Source: Zygnema cylindricum
Taxonomy: Eukaryota; Streptophyta; Zygnematophyceae; Zygnematales; Zygnemataceae
Direction of reading: 5' to 3'
NCBI GenBank assembly: GCA_037447655.1
Contig: JBBHKE010003366.1
Coordinates: 1 to 64,000 of the forward strand
Length of the DNA: 64,000 nucleotides
Part shown: positions 9,052 to 22,900 of the stretch, piece by piece
Layout of the letters: each line of letters starts with the position of its first letter
Position numbering within the stretch: the first letter of the stretch is position 1
Notes under the pieces: generated by a model
What the model was told of the DNA's origin: nothing
Seen by the model: only the letters and a program-made list of their open reading frames with translations
Database searches by the model: none
Made by a program: the position numbers and the translations under genes

Positions 9052-11766
9052 GTAAGAGAGGGAGAGGGGACAAGGGAGAGAGGGAAAGAGGGAGGGAGGA
9101 CGACAGTATGGGAAGAGAGGGGAAGAGAGAAAGGAGAGGGGAAGAGAGAAAGGGGAGAGGAAGAGAGGTAAAACTAGACCTTGGGGAAGAGGAAGTGGGA
9201 AAAAAGATTAAGATGGAAAGGGAAAGAGGGAGACGGAAAGTGGAGATAAGGTAAACCATACCCTGGGGAGAGAAAGCGGGGAAGTCGGACGGGGAAAGAG
9301 TAAAAAAGGTAAAATCATACCCTGGAAAAGGAGAAAAACAAAGAGGGAGAGGGGAAGAGGGAGAGAGGTAAAACCATACCCTGGGGAGAAGGGAGAGGGA
9401 AAGAGGGAGAGAGGTATAACCATAGCGTGAGAAAAATAGAGGGTGGAGGAGGGAGAGGCGTAAAAATCACCGATACGATCAAAGTCAACTGCAAGTATTG
9501 TTCACACCATGAGTATTGTCGATTACAATTAATATGAGGTCCATAGTCGTTACCTATCGACTCAAGTGCGACTCAAAGTTGACATCCACGGCAATTGTCG
9601 CAACCGTCGACCACTCTGTGAATGAAGTTGGTAGAAAAAGTCTTGCAAGAAGGGACAAATGAGTTGGTGGAAAAAGTGTGGTTAGAAGGGACAAATGTGT
9701 CAGCAATTATTTGATGAATGACATCAAGGATGCCACGAAAGAGACTCACACACCAAGCAAATCAGCAGCCAGCAATAGTGTAAGGTGGGAGCCCAATGGC
9801 CACACTAATTAAACATGGTAACATTGACATTGATTCCACATTGCAAATCCTAACAACCACAACACTGAGAATTACCTTCTAAGATATACGTACTAAGAAA
9901 AGAAATGCGTACTAAGAATTATGTACTAATAATTGCGTACTAAGGATTATGTCGAACACAAACACTTTAGCACACCGATTCAGAGAACTACACATGGAAG
10001 GTTTTTGGAAGCTGGTCAAGAACAAAATGTTGATCGTCATTACTATATATATATTACATAGGGATTTGACGCATCTAGGACACTAGATACCCATGCCACG
10101 AATGTGAATGAGGCAAATCCCATTGACTTCCCCTACCAAAGACCAGAGGGAGAAGGGCCAGTAGGCTACTAGAAATAATCCACTTAAACGTGTGGGTCTT
10201 GGGACCTTCATAGACGACTATCCAAGGATGACAAACATCTACCTGCTCCAAATGCGAGGTATACGAGCGTCTCAAACTCTTCAATGCATTAGCAAAGAAG
10301 AATCATGAGGACCATCACCTACCTAAGGAGTGACAACGGAGGGGAGTACTTATTTGCAAAAGTTCAAAAAGAATCGGCCGAGGAAGTATTCGAACACCGG
10401 CTCTCTTGCATCACAAATGCCTCTATAAAACAATGTCGTTGAGAGGATCAACAGAATACTGGTGGAGACGGTGAGGAGTATGATGGAAGTAAACAATAAC
10501 AGCCCGAAATTTATGGGAGAGGCCTCCCTCTGCATACCTGTGAAACCGATGCCCCATTCATGCACTAGAGTATGAAACCTCCTTCAAAATGTGGAATGGA
10601 TACAAACCAAATGTATCACACCTGAACGTATTCGGCAGCAAGGCATACGTCTACAATGGTAACAAGAAGCAAATAACCCTAACAAAAATGGAAAAAGGTT
10701 TTTTAGGGTTGGAGGCAAGTTGGCCTCAAGAGCCATAGAGGGCGCCTTTTCTAGGATACGTTGAGAGTTTGAAGACTTTTTGTGTTTACAACCACGCAAC
10801 AATTGATAATTAATTGTTTTAATTGATTGTTTTAATTGATTGTTTTAATGGATTGTTGTAATCGATTGGTGTAATCGATTGGTGTAATCGATTGGTGTAA
10901 TCGACTATTCTAATTGATTGGTGTAACTGATTGTTGTAATCGATTAATTAACTAACAAATGCAACGCTATTTAGCTCCTATAGATTCCGCAGAATTGCCA
11001 CTAGGGCTCAAACCTGGGACCTGGGATTGAGGGGGGGAGGGGGGTGAGGGTGAGAGGGAGCGAGGGGAGTGAGGGGAAGGGGGGGAAAGGGGGGGGGAGG
11101 GTGAGGGGTGGGGAGGGGGAGGGGGAGGGTGAGGGGGGAGGAGAGGAAGGGCTGAGTGTGGAGGCAGTGGGGGAAGTTGGGGGGGGGGGGAGGGTAGCTT
11201 CCTCCGAACAAACTTGAAATACACCCTTGTTTGTGCATGTTTTTTTTTGCAATTCTAACCCAATAAGCAAATAAACATAAAAATAAAAACAACAAGAAAA
11301 TTTTAAGTAAACACAAAATGGAATAATAGAAAACAAAACAATAAAAATGGTTTTCTCTTAACTGATATGATTTTGGACATTTTTCAGAACCTTAAAGTCA
11401 ATCTCCATCTCTCTCGCTCTTTCTCTCTCTCTCTCATTTATTTTTGAGTTCTGGTTAACCTAAGTAATTTCTCGTGAGTTGTATTAAAAACTATTTTTTT
11501 TTTGATTTTTTTTACTACCCTTTTTTTATTTCCTGTATCTAAAAACTTTCTTTTGTTTTTTTTTTTTTTCTTGAAAAATAAAAAAATATTTAATGACCTT
11601 TTTTTTTTTTTTTTTGTAAATTTGGACTACAGGCGGATCCGACAAAATACAAAAGTATTACAAAAGGATTCAGGTAAGAAATTTAAATTTCAACTTCTTA
11701 ATTTTTTTCCTAATTTTTATTTTAACCTAAATTATTTTTCCCTTCATTTTTTATTTTAACTTAACG

Positions 11767-11808
<42 letters not shown>

Positions 11809-13865
11809 TAGAATATTTACTATTTATAGATTTTTTTTTTTTGTGTTTTAATTTTAACAATATGTATATAAGCTCTTTTTTTCACCATTTGTTTTGTTTC
11901 ACTAGTTTCTTCTCTTTCTTTATTTGATTTGAATCAATGTGTAAGTTTGTTGTTTTCACCATTTTTTTCCTCTTTTTTTTTTTTTTGCTTTCATGTTTTT
12001 GACCAAATTACCTTTTTTTTTATTTATTTTTGGTTTCTGATTCCATGACTTTGACCAACATCCCTCTGTTTTTTTATTCATTATTTTATTAATTTTCATT
12101 TTTTTTTTTTTTTTTTTTTTTTTTTATAGTATGATTTGGAGAGATCAAGGCCTCCATGGAATCACAAAAGGGGTTTTACCAACTTTTGTGGGCTACTCAT
12201 TTCAGGTTTGTACCCCTTTTTTTCTTTTTCTTTGTGTCTTTTTTTCCTTTTTTTTCTTTTTTTATCTTTTTTCTTTTTCTCCTTCTTTTTGTCTTTTTCC
12301 TCTGTTTCGGTTTCTTTATTTTTCTATTCTTTTCCTTTTCAGGTATGCGCCCTTATTTTTTTTTTTTTTATTTAATAATATTATTTATCTAAGATTAGTT
12401 ATTAATTTAATATTATTTATTTATTTCTTAAATCTGTTTCAAATTCGGTTTCCTTTTTATTTATTTCTAGTCTATGATTATGTTTTTACTTCACATTTAG
12501 ATAAGTTAAGTCTCTCTTCTCATCGCACCCACCACTTTTCCTTCCCTCTCTCTCTTTCCCTCTCCCTCTTCCTTTCCCTCTCCAACTCCCTTTTCTTCTC
12601 CCTTTCCCTCCACTTTCTCTCGCCTCTCCCTCTCTCTCTCTCCTCAATTCTCTCGTTTTCTCAGATAACTCTCTCTCCTCAATCCTCTCTCTCTCAATTC
12701 CCTTTCTCAATTCTCTTCCCATTCAATTCTCTTCCCTCAATTCTCTCTCTCCTAAATTTTCTTTCCGAATTTTCTCTCTCAATTCTCTCTCTTTAATCCT
12801 CTCTCTCTCCTCAAACCTCTCTTTCCTCGATTCTCTCTCCTCAATTCTCACTCTCCTTAAGTCTCTCTCTCCTCTCTCCTCAATTCTCCCTCTCCTTTTT
12901 CTCTCGTCAATCCTCTCTCTCTCCTCAATTCTCTCTCTTATCAATTAACTCTCCCTCAATTCTCTCTCGCCTCAACCCTCTCTCCTCCATACTCTGTCTC
13001 CTCAATTATCTCTTCCCAATTCTCTCTCTCTCCTCAATTAACTTTCTCTCAATTCTCTCTCTTCGCAATTCTCTCTCTCCTCAGTCCTCTCTCTCCCTAA
13101 TTATTTTTCTCCTCAATTATTTTTCTCCTCAATTCTCTCGCACCTCAACCCTCTCTCTCTCCTTGATACTTTCTTTCTCCTCATTCCTCTCTCTCTCTCT
13201 CAATTTCTCTCCATTTTCTCTCACAATTATCTCTCTCTCCTCAATCCTCTCGCTCCTCAATTCTCTCGCACCTCAACCCTCTCTCTCTCCTTGATACTTT
13301 CTTTCTCCTCATTCCTCTCTCTCTCTCTCAATTTCTCTCCATTTTCTCTCACAATTATCTCTCTCTCCTCAATCCTCTCGCTCCTCAATTCTCTCTCCTA
13401 AATCCTCTCTCTCTCTCAATACACTCTCCCCTCGATCCTTTCTCTCCTCAATCCTCTCTCTCTTTAATCCTCCCTCTCCTCAATTCCCTCTCTGCTCAAT
13501 TCTCGTCCACCTTAATTCTTTCTCTCTATTCTCTCACACTCTTGAAGTCGCTCTCTGAATTCTCTCTCTGAATTCTGCTCTCCTCAAATCTCTCTCTCTC
13601 CTCAGTTCTCTCTCTCCTAATTTTTCTCTACGAGTTCTCTCTCTCTATTCTCCTCAACCCTCTCTCTTCTCAGTTCTCCCTCCTAAATTATCTCTCTCAA
13701 TTCTCTTCATTTGTCCCTCAATGATGCCTCTCTCCTAAATTCTCTCTCTCATCAATTTTCTTTCTCATTTCTCCTTCTACCCTATTCTCGTTCTCTATTC
13801 TCTTTCTCCCTTAAATTCTCGCTCACAATACTCTCTCTCAATTCTCCTCTATCCTCTCCCTCCTC

Positions 13866-13927
<62 letters not shown>

Positions 13928-16900
13928 TCGTTGTCTCCTCAATTCTCTCTCCTCAATTCTCTTTTTCCTCAATTTTCTCTCCTCAATTCTCTCTCCTCAA
14001 TTTTCTCTCCTCAATTCTCTTTTTCTCAATCCCCTCTCTAAATATTCTCTCTTCTCAATCCTCTCTCTCCTTAATCCTCCCTCTCCTCAATTCCCTCTCT
14101 CCTCAATTCTCGTCCACCTTAATTCTTTCTCTCTATTCTCTCACACTCTTGAAGTCGCTCTCTGAATTCTCCTCTCCTCAATTATCTCTCTTCTCAACTC
14201 TCTCTCTTCTCAATTCTCTCTCCTCAATCCCAGCTGTCTCCTCAATTCTCTCTTTCCTCGATTCTCTCTCGCCTCAATTCTCTCTCTCCTCAACTATCTC
14301 TCCTCAATCCTTGCTATCTCCTCAATCCTCTCTTTTCAATTCTCGCTCTCTCTCTCTCTTCAATCCTCTCTCTCTTCAGTACTCTCTTTCCTTATTTCTC
14401 TCTCTCCTCAACTCTCCCTCTCTCTACTCAATTCTCTTCCCCTCAATCCACTCGCTCCTCAATTCTCTCTCTCAAGTATTTCTCTCTATTCAATCTTCTC
14501 TCTCTCCTCAAATCCTTTCCTTCCAGTTTTATCTCTTCGCAATTATCTCTCTCTCTCTCTCAGTTCTCTCTCCCACTTCAATCCTCTGGCGCTCCTCAAT
14601 CCACTCTCTCCTCAATTCTATCTCTTTTTTATTCCTTTTCTCCTCAATTCTCTCACCTCAATTTTCACTCTCTCCTTAATTATCTCTTTTCTCAATTTTC
14701 TCTCCCTCCTCAATCCTTATTCTCTCCTCAATCCTCTCTCTTCGCTATTCTCTTTCTCCTCGATCCTCTCTCTCGTTGGCATTCGCTCTTTCATCCTATT
14801 TCTCTACTCACTCCTCTCTCTCCTCAATCCTGTTGCCTCAGTTCTCGTTCTCCTCGAAACTCTCTCTCCTCAATCTTCTCTCTACTGAGTCCTCTCTCCT
14901 CAATCCTACTTAATCCTCTCTCTCCACACTCTTGTCTCTCTCCTTGAACCTCTCTCCCTCCTCGATCCTCTTTCTCTCCTCAATCATATCTCTCTTCTAT
15001 TCTCTCTCTCCTCAATCATACCTCTCGTTAACCTCTCTCCTCAATGCTCTCTCCCCTCAATCCTTTCTCTCTCAAGCGTCTCTCTCCTCAATCCTCTCTC
15101 TCTCCTCAATCCTTTCTCTTCCATTCTCTTTCTCCTTTTTCCTCTTTCTCCTCGATCCTCTCTCTCCTTATTTTTATTTCTTTCCTCAATCCTCTATCCC
15201 TCTCTCTCCTCAATCCTTTCTCTAATTCTCTCTCTATCCTCCATCCTCCCTCTCTCCTCAATCTTCTCTCTCTCTCAATTCCATCTCTCCTTAATCCTCT
15301 AGCTCTTATCTCTCTCTCTCTCTCTCCTCAATCCTCCATCTACTCAATGATCTCTCTCCTAAATTCTCTCTCAGTTTTCTATCTCCTCAATTCTCTCTCG
15401 CATCAATCTTATCTCTCCTCAATTCTCTCTTTCCCTTTTTCTTTCTCTCTTCAATTTTCTCTCACATCAATTCTCTCTCCCCTCACTTCTTTCTCTTGTT
15501 AAATCTCTCACTCCTTAATTCTCTCTCGCCTCAGTGCTCTCTCCTCTCTCCTCACTCTCTCAATCCACTCGCTCCTCAATCCTCTCTCCTCGATTCTTCT
15601 CTGCAATTCTCCCTCTCGCAGTCCTCTCGTTCCTCAAACCTCTCTCTCCCCAATCTTCTGGCTCCTCAAACCTCTCTCTCTTTAATCCTCTCTCTCTCTC
15701 TCCTTAATTCTCTCTCTTTTCAATTATCGTTGGATAGGATTGATCAAAAGATATTCAAAACACACAGAGTGCGAAGCCACACACAAGCGGAAGTAAAATA
15801 CCGTCAAAGTATTTCCATGATAACACAAGGGTTTGTCTAATACACATATTAAACCGCATTCTCACTTTTACAATATTCATATATACTTCTTCTTCAAGAT
15901 CTCCGTTTAAGAACGTTGTCTTTTAATCTATCTGATTGATGTATTTCTTTCCAACCGTTGCCAATGCCACTATCATCCCCAAAGAATAAAATTCTACCAC
16001 GGGAGCATATGTTCTGTATAATCCACTTCCTCCTTTTGTTGAAATTCTTTGCACACAAGCTACGCTTTATGATTAATAACTTCTCCTGATGCATCGATGT
16101 TCTTTTTGAAAACCCACTTCACATTAATCTCCTTCTTCCCGGTTGGTTATTCGACCACCTCAAAATCGTGATAATCGACCGTAGACTAATACTCCTTTTC
16201 CCATGCTGGTCCCTCGGAAATACCATTGCTGGTCCTTGGGCGCACAAACGCAATAATTTATATAAGGAGACGTCATTCTCTTTCGCCTCTCGCGATTTCT
16301 CCCACACTAATTGTAACAAATAATCATTTTGGTTGGTACATGTAGCTTTGTCGCTGTCAACTTCTAGTTAACGTACTCGTCCGTCACCCGTAGATCACAT
16401 TGATGGTCCCCACAATAATAACGGGGATGACATGGTCATTAGCCACCATTATCCGATTCGGGATTGTTAAGGTATATCTTTGGAAAAAACAGTTGTTTGT
16501 ATAGACGTGTTGCGTCGCGATTTTATTTACAATCAACTTTTGTCGGTTCGTCCCCACCGACAAAACCCAAAGTGTTAAGAGAACTGGCGAAGTTTTAGGG
16601 AATGTCTAGTATGTCGCTAGAGCTATCCACGAAATCTGTGTAATTTCCTTTTGTCACCACGAACTCTGTGTAATTTGTGTCAGAGCTTACCTGCGTCATC
16701 GACCCTTTTGTGATAGCAACCTTGGTCTTATCTCCCGCGACCGTTTTCAAAGCCACCGCCTCCACGGTCATCGCGTTGTCTGTTGAAGGGTCCCCATAGC
16801 CCACAAAAGGAACATTGTTTCTCTTTGTACAGACAATTTGTAGCCTTGTGTCCGACTCTTTGACATTTGTAAAAGGTTAACGTCAAGCCGCTACTGTCCT

Positions 16901-19900
16901 TTTCATAGTTCAAAAGTAGGCGTTTTATCGTAGGCGTTTTGTAGGCCGCCTTTAGCGTAAGTTGTGTTATGGGCTTTTCATGTGATCTTCTTAGATCGCT
17001 ACTTTGATCAGCGACCTTCCGATCGTCCGAATTTGACGATAGTCCTATCGTAAGTTGTGTTATGGGCTTTTTATGTGATCTTTTTAGATCGCTACTTTGA
17101 TCAACGACCGTCCAATTGTCCAAATCTGACGGTTTAAATAAAAAATACCTCAAAACTCACAGTTGTCCGAATGTTTTTCAAAATTTAGACATGACGTTTA
17201 ATTCTCTATCGATCGATGTGCAACTCAACCCTATTACTATTTTTTTTCATTTTGCGGCCAATACAATATGGGTCTTAAAGTCATATTGTATGTTTTGTGT
17301 ACAATAGGCATATTGTATGGGCCTACTTTCACCTACTTTAAAACTATGGTCCTTTTGACCACTAAATATACCAATTTGTCTTTTTCCTATATCGCGACTT
17401 TTATGTGTTCTTCTAACACCCCCTCTCATGCGAATTGAATTTCGCTCCAATTGTATTTAGCTTCAGGGATTCGAGTCTGCTTGTAGTTGAATTTTCCGAG
17501 GTAGACCCCTTACTTGTTCATTCTCTATTCTTTTCTACGGTCTTAATGTTTTCAACAACAAACTCAAAAGAATTATTTTTAGCTTGCAAAATCTCTTTTA
17601 GGTTGGTAAACCTATTTGGCAAGCTATTGAGAAATACTTGTACCTTCTAAACCTCTCCAAAGAGTTTCTTAAAAGTAGGTAGTTGCTCTGTCAAAATTAA
17701 ATCTTTGTACTATTTCATCTATAGTCTCATTACTTTTAAATCCAAATTGGATGAAGTCTTGGAAACATATTGGATTTTATCTTTGATACCTATGTTGAAT
17801 TAAGTTTTGAACACTTTCCAACACTTAAAAGAAGTGGCATGCCACAAAATGGTCAGCACAAAACTCGTGCAACTCTTCACAACTTTTTCATTGTGAAGTG
17901 CCTTTTAATGAACTTCTTCTAGACTTTATAGTTGGAGATGTTGAAAAGACCAAGCCACCCAATTGTCTAAAAAATGTTAATAAACGTCTGAAAGTTGAGT
18001 TGTTTAAGATCACCACGATTATATTAATGCGACGCTTTTTGACGACATGAAATATTTCTTTAGGGTGCTGCAAATTTAAAGGGGGGGGGGCGACTATCTA
18101 TGCATTTGGAGATTCCACAATCAAGATCGTGTGATCCGACGGGATAACCATTGAAAAAGGAGAAGTTAGAGATTCTTTACACAAACGTTTTGATGGTGTC
18201 GGTCGATATCTTGCCCAGTCATAGATGCCATAAGCGATCTGATCTCATAATAAAAAGGAGATCTAACACTTCGGTACCATCGGATGTGTCACACATCTAA
18301 CGGCAACCTTTGCCAGATGTTTAAAAACGCTTACGTATGTGGATTAGATCTCACATCCGGTGAAAAATTAAATAGATGTACCAGTTGCATCCTGTCAAAG
18401 TCACCAAAGTCCGTTCTTCACACCCATTTTAATTTTGTCCATATCGATCTATGTGGCAACAGAAAACTGAAGGTGGAAATTAGGTACATCATGGTGATCG
18501 CGGACGATTCTTCTCGCTTCACTTGGGTCTTATTAAAACATAAATTTGACACTTTTTGCACGATATGAGGAATGACATGCTTCGGTGGAACGCCAAAATG
18601 ACTGTAAACTCAACGGTAAGATTTAAGGATGGACGGGAATTTAAAGTATTTGAATCATATTGTAAACAATGGGGAATCGGACAATGTGTAGCTGAACGAA
18701 AAATCAGACTCTACAAAAAACGGTACTATCAATGATACACAGATCCATCGAATTCGGAGAGACATTATTCTAATGACAAATTACATTTGCGACCGACGGT
18801 TAACTTTGGTATCAGGCGACAAAACTCCATATGGATTAAAGTATGGTCGCAAACTCATTTGTATAACCTCTAAAACTGGGGATGCTGTGCGGCATTCTAA
18901 AAAAAGGAAAGGAAAATTTGCATCAAAGATTTCGACGAGAATCTTTGCCGGTTATAGTTCCAAGGGGAGTCTTTTTGGCATTTATGATTTGATCCGACAC
19001 ATTGTTAAGTAGAGACGAAATGTCAATTTTTATGAGAACCTCAAATCAACAATTTCTCAATCAAAGAAAATGTCCACCAAATCAAGGTTGCTATCGGGAG
19101 GACTGGTGACGCCTATCAATTCGAAAATTGAACTAGATCTGTCCTTTAATGTTAAAAAGGGGACGATAAATTTTGAAGATCTTTCCAGATTCTGTAACGT
19201 TGACATTGATATCTGGTGCAAGAATTTTTCATGTCATTTAAAATTCGAAAATTGGAAAGCTCAAAAAATCCATAGTACTAATTACGCAAAATGATGTATT
19301 GGACACGAAAAAAGAAGTCCCTGTAAGCAAAAGTCAACTAAAAAAAAGAAATCAGATCGACTCTCTTTCGATCAAAAATAGCGAATCGTTGAAATTTTCA
19401 TTAATTTATTTCGGCGTCTTAATAGAATCCTTCCTTTTATAGTAATCACAAGGTGACAAACTACTCGGTGATCGACAATCGTATTTCTAAACTCAAAGTT
19501 CTTACGATTCCGAAAAAAATAGAAGCTGGCGTGGGAAATAGACCTTCAAAAGACTTTTGAAAAGGTTAACTTCCACGAAGGGAAGAAAACTATGGACGTT
19601 AAGTAGGTATTAAAACTAAAACAAGTATGCACGAGGGGAAATCATAAAATATAAAACAAGGCTAGATTGTGGAGGGTTTCAACCAAAAAAAGGTAGACTA
19701 TTCGGAAACCGACTCTAATATATGATTCTTTGAGGATGTTTATTGCTATTGTGATTGTTGGAAAAAAACATGCGCACAAGATGGGAGTAGAAACAACTTT
19801 ATGAACAAGGAATTTGAAAGAAGAGGTTAATATGAAGGTGCTAGGAACTGTTGCTTCACGCAAAAAAAAAGTATCGCAACTTCGCAAATAACTTTATGGA

Positions 19901-22900
19901 TTGAAGTAGGCACTTCGAACTTAATACCTTTGTCTACACAAGGTACTTACATATTTTGGATTTGTTCATACAGTTTTGATTTAGGTGTGTATGTGAAAAA
20001 AAAGTGATGGGATAAACTATATTTTTAGTGTAGGTTGATGACTTTTTAATGATTTTTGACAGCTTGGCACTCATTAACGAACCGGCGACATATTTATGAT
20101 TTCATTTCTAAGTAACGGATCTAAGCGACGTTCGTTACATTTTGGGAATCGAAGTTTTACGGAGTTCGAAGGGAGAAAATAAATTATTGACGTAGAAATG
20201 TAAAAATAAAATTGAGTCGTTTTTCTATGTTTGGCGTGAACCTGTTTCGACGCGGTTGGAATTGTAAGTTCAATATTGTTAACGTGACGAAGAAGAAACA
20301 ATTGTCGTACCATACCATGAGGCGATCGGCAGCTTAATGTATTTGAGTGCGGGCTCGCGAACGAATATTTCGGCGGCTGTCTCTATCGTAAACCGGTATT
20401 GTCAAGAGCTAAAAAAATCTCAGTAAGAGGCTGTAAAACGTATCTTTTGAATTCTGAGAGGTCCTATGAAGTTCCATTTGGTCTTTAAATCTGGTCGGAA
20501 ACGCTGGAATGCATTGGTTTTTGTGATGTAGTCTAGGGTGGTGATATTGACAGTGGAAAGTAAACGTTCGGTTACGATTTTGTCTTTGGAAGCGTAGCAA
20601 TATTCTTTAATTTCACGTTCATAGCCGAGTTTCTTGAATATCACGTTCATAGTTGACAGTTGCTTTGAGTTCCACGAAGGCTGAACACATGGCGTCCTGT
20701 CATACGTCGAAGGTGGCAGTCTGAATTAATTTCTAAGATGGATTAAAAAGATGATTCTTTGAGTTGGGAATTCCAATTGGATGTTTGAAAATTTATACGA
20801 TTACAACTCTTCTTTGTAAAGTGATTTGTGACGCCCCCGTACTTTCTTTTCGAGTGAAGCAACTTTTTTCGACACCTTCGTGTAAACCTTCCACTTATTC
20901 CCCATTCCAAAAAGCTGCTTCTATGTTCATTTGGTGCACATGTTTTTTCCCAACGGCCGCAATAGCAATAAGCGTCCTCAAAGAGTCAAATTTTACATCT
21001 AATGCATAAGTTTTGGTATAGTCTACCTTTTCTCTTTGTTGAAATCCTCTACAAACTAGCGTTGCTTTGTGCATCATGATTTCCCGAAATGCCTTTTTTT
21101 GTTTTGAATGCCCACTTAGCGTCTATAGCTTTCTTCCATCCGAGCAACTCTACCGCGTCAAAATGTTTATTGTCGATTATAGAGTGAAGTTTTTTTTCCC
21201 ATGTTGAATTCGATTTTTCTTTCCAATCGCAAAAACTTTGAGCCTCGAATTACGATTGTGGATCACCCGGTAGATTGTCGCACAATGATTACTATAAGAG
21301 GAAGGATTATTTTTTAGCCCCCAAAATAAATAATGGGAATTTTTAATGTTTCCCTCTTTTCGTTCGAAGGAGACCTTGAGTGGTTTTTTTTCCTACGTGT
21401 TTAGTACATTATTTTGCGTATTCGGTAGACTAGAGCTTGCCAATTTTAATTTCCGAAATTTTAATTTTAAACATGTAAGTTCCCGCTCCGGACATCGATA
21501 TTAATGTTACCAAATTCAAAATTATCTTCAACCTTTCTCCTCTTAACATTGACGGCGGGTTTAATTCATCTTTCGAGTGGGAGCCATCAACGTACGGAAA
21601 ATTGGCTATTTCCCCTCTCTCCGTATAGAGAAATATCGTATGATTGGTTGACAATTTCTCCGATAAAAAAATTGCCGATTTGGGGACTTAATATATTGTG
21701 ACTCTCCTCCACGATGTGTTGTTTTGGACCATAAATGGGATAAAAATTCCCCTTGGAAATATAACTAACAAAGGTTCCTGTTCAACTCCTTGATGCAAAT
21801 TTTCCTTTCTTTTTTTGTGAAACAGTATAAACCGGCGCATGACATCCCCAAATTCAGTTATGATGCCAAGTGGGTTTGCGACCACATCATAATTCTTTTG
21901 GAGTTTTATTGCCCGTTATCGAAGTTATCGTCGGTTACAAATGTAATCTCGTTTCGAATAGCTTCTCTTCAAACATCAATTTTCTCTGCGGGATCCGTGT
22001 ATCATTGATCGTACTATATATTCTAGCGTCTCAACTATACAGAATACGAGGCCATGATTTTTTATTGGTTTCCCAATCATTTACCGTATAATTCAAATGC
22101 CTCAAATTCTCCACCGTTGTCGATTCTCACTGCTTTAAACTTACGATCGCTTTGGCGCTCTACCATAACATGTCATTCCTCAAATCGTGCAAAAGCGTCG
22201 AACTTATGTTTCAATAGGAATACCTAAGTGAAGGGATAATAGTCGTACACAATAAACCATGGTTAAACGAAACTCTCCGGTGTTGCCGTATAGATCGATA
22301 TGTACTGAATCAAATGGGCGTGACGCACGAAAATTAGTTTCTTTTTATTTGTCACCCTTCATTGTATCCGATAAATTTATGTAACTTTCCGCCAAATATG
22401 AGATCCGATCCACGTACGCAACCATTTTTAACCATTTTGCAAATGCTACCGTCGAATGTGTAACGTATTTGATAGTGCCAAAATGTCAGATTTCCTTTTC
22501 ATTTTGAGTTTTGCCCGATTATGTCATTTGTGATTGGGCTTGATCTTGGTTGATGCCATAATGACTAGTTATGTAGGGAATTAATTTCCACTTTTTCGTC
22601 ATCCCGTCGGATCTCACGATCTTAATTGTGGAATTTTTGAAGGCATACACGCTCGGGCCGCCTAAATTTGCAGCACGCTTAAGAGATTCGTTGATCTGCC
22701 CGGTATGTAAAGCGCATTCACCAATTGCACCTCTGAAATCTTTTCAGATCCGCTTGAATCCCTTAAAAAAAGGTCCAACCGGACCGTGCCAATAGTGCCT
22801 ACTGAGAGCACTTGTTCACTAGCGATAGTGATGTGTTTAGGTATGGTCGGAGATCCCATTTCATCAAAAAGTGTCCCATCAATACAGACATGGTGCGACG

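Noticed and set aside
10075-10284. Minus-strand 69-codon frame in the phosphate-carrier intron
   Set aside because: Shadow of the plus-strand copia integrase relic.
13711-14679. Long Ser/Leu/Pro-rich open frame of 322 codons (and others at 14932-15840)
   Set aside because: It is the forward translation of the CTCTCTCCTCAAT satellite. No domain, and it lies inside the phosphate-carrier intron.
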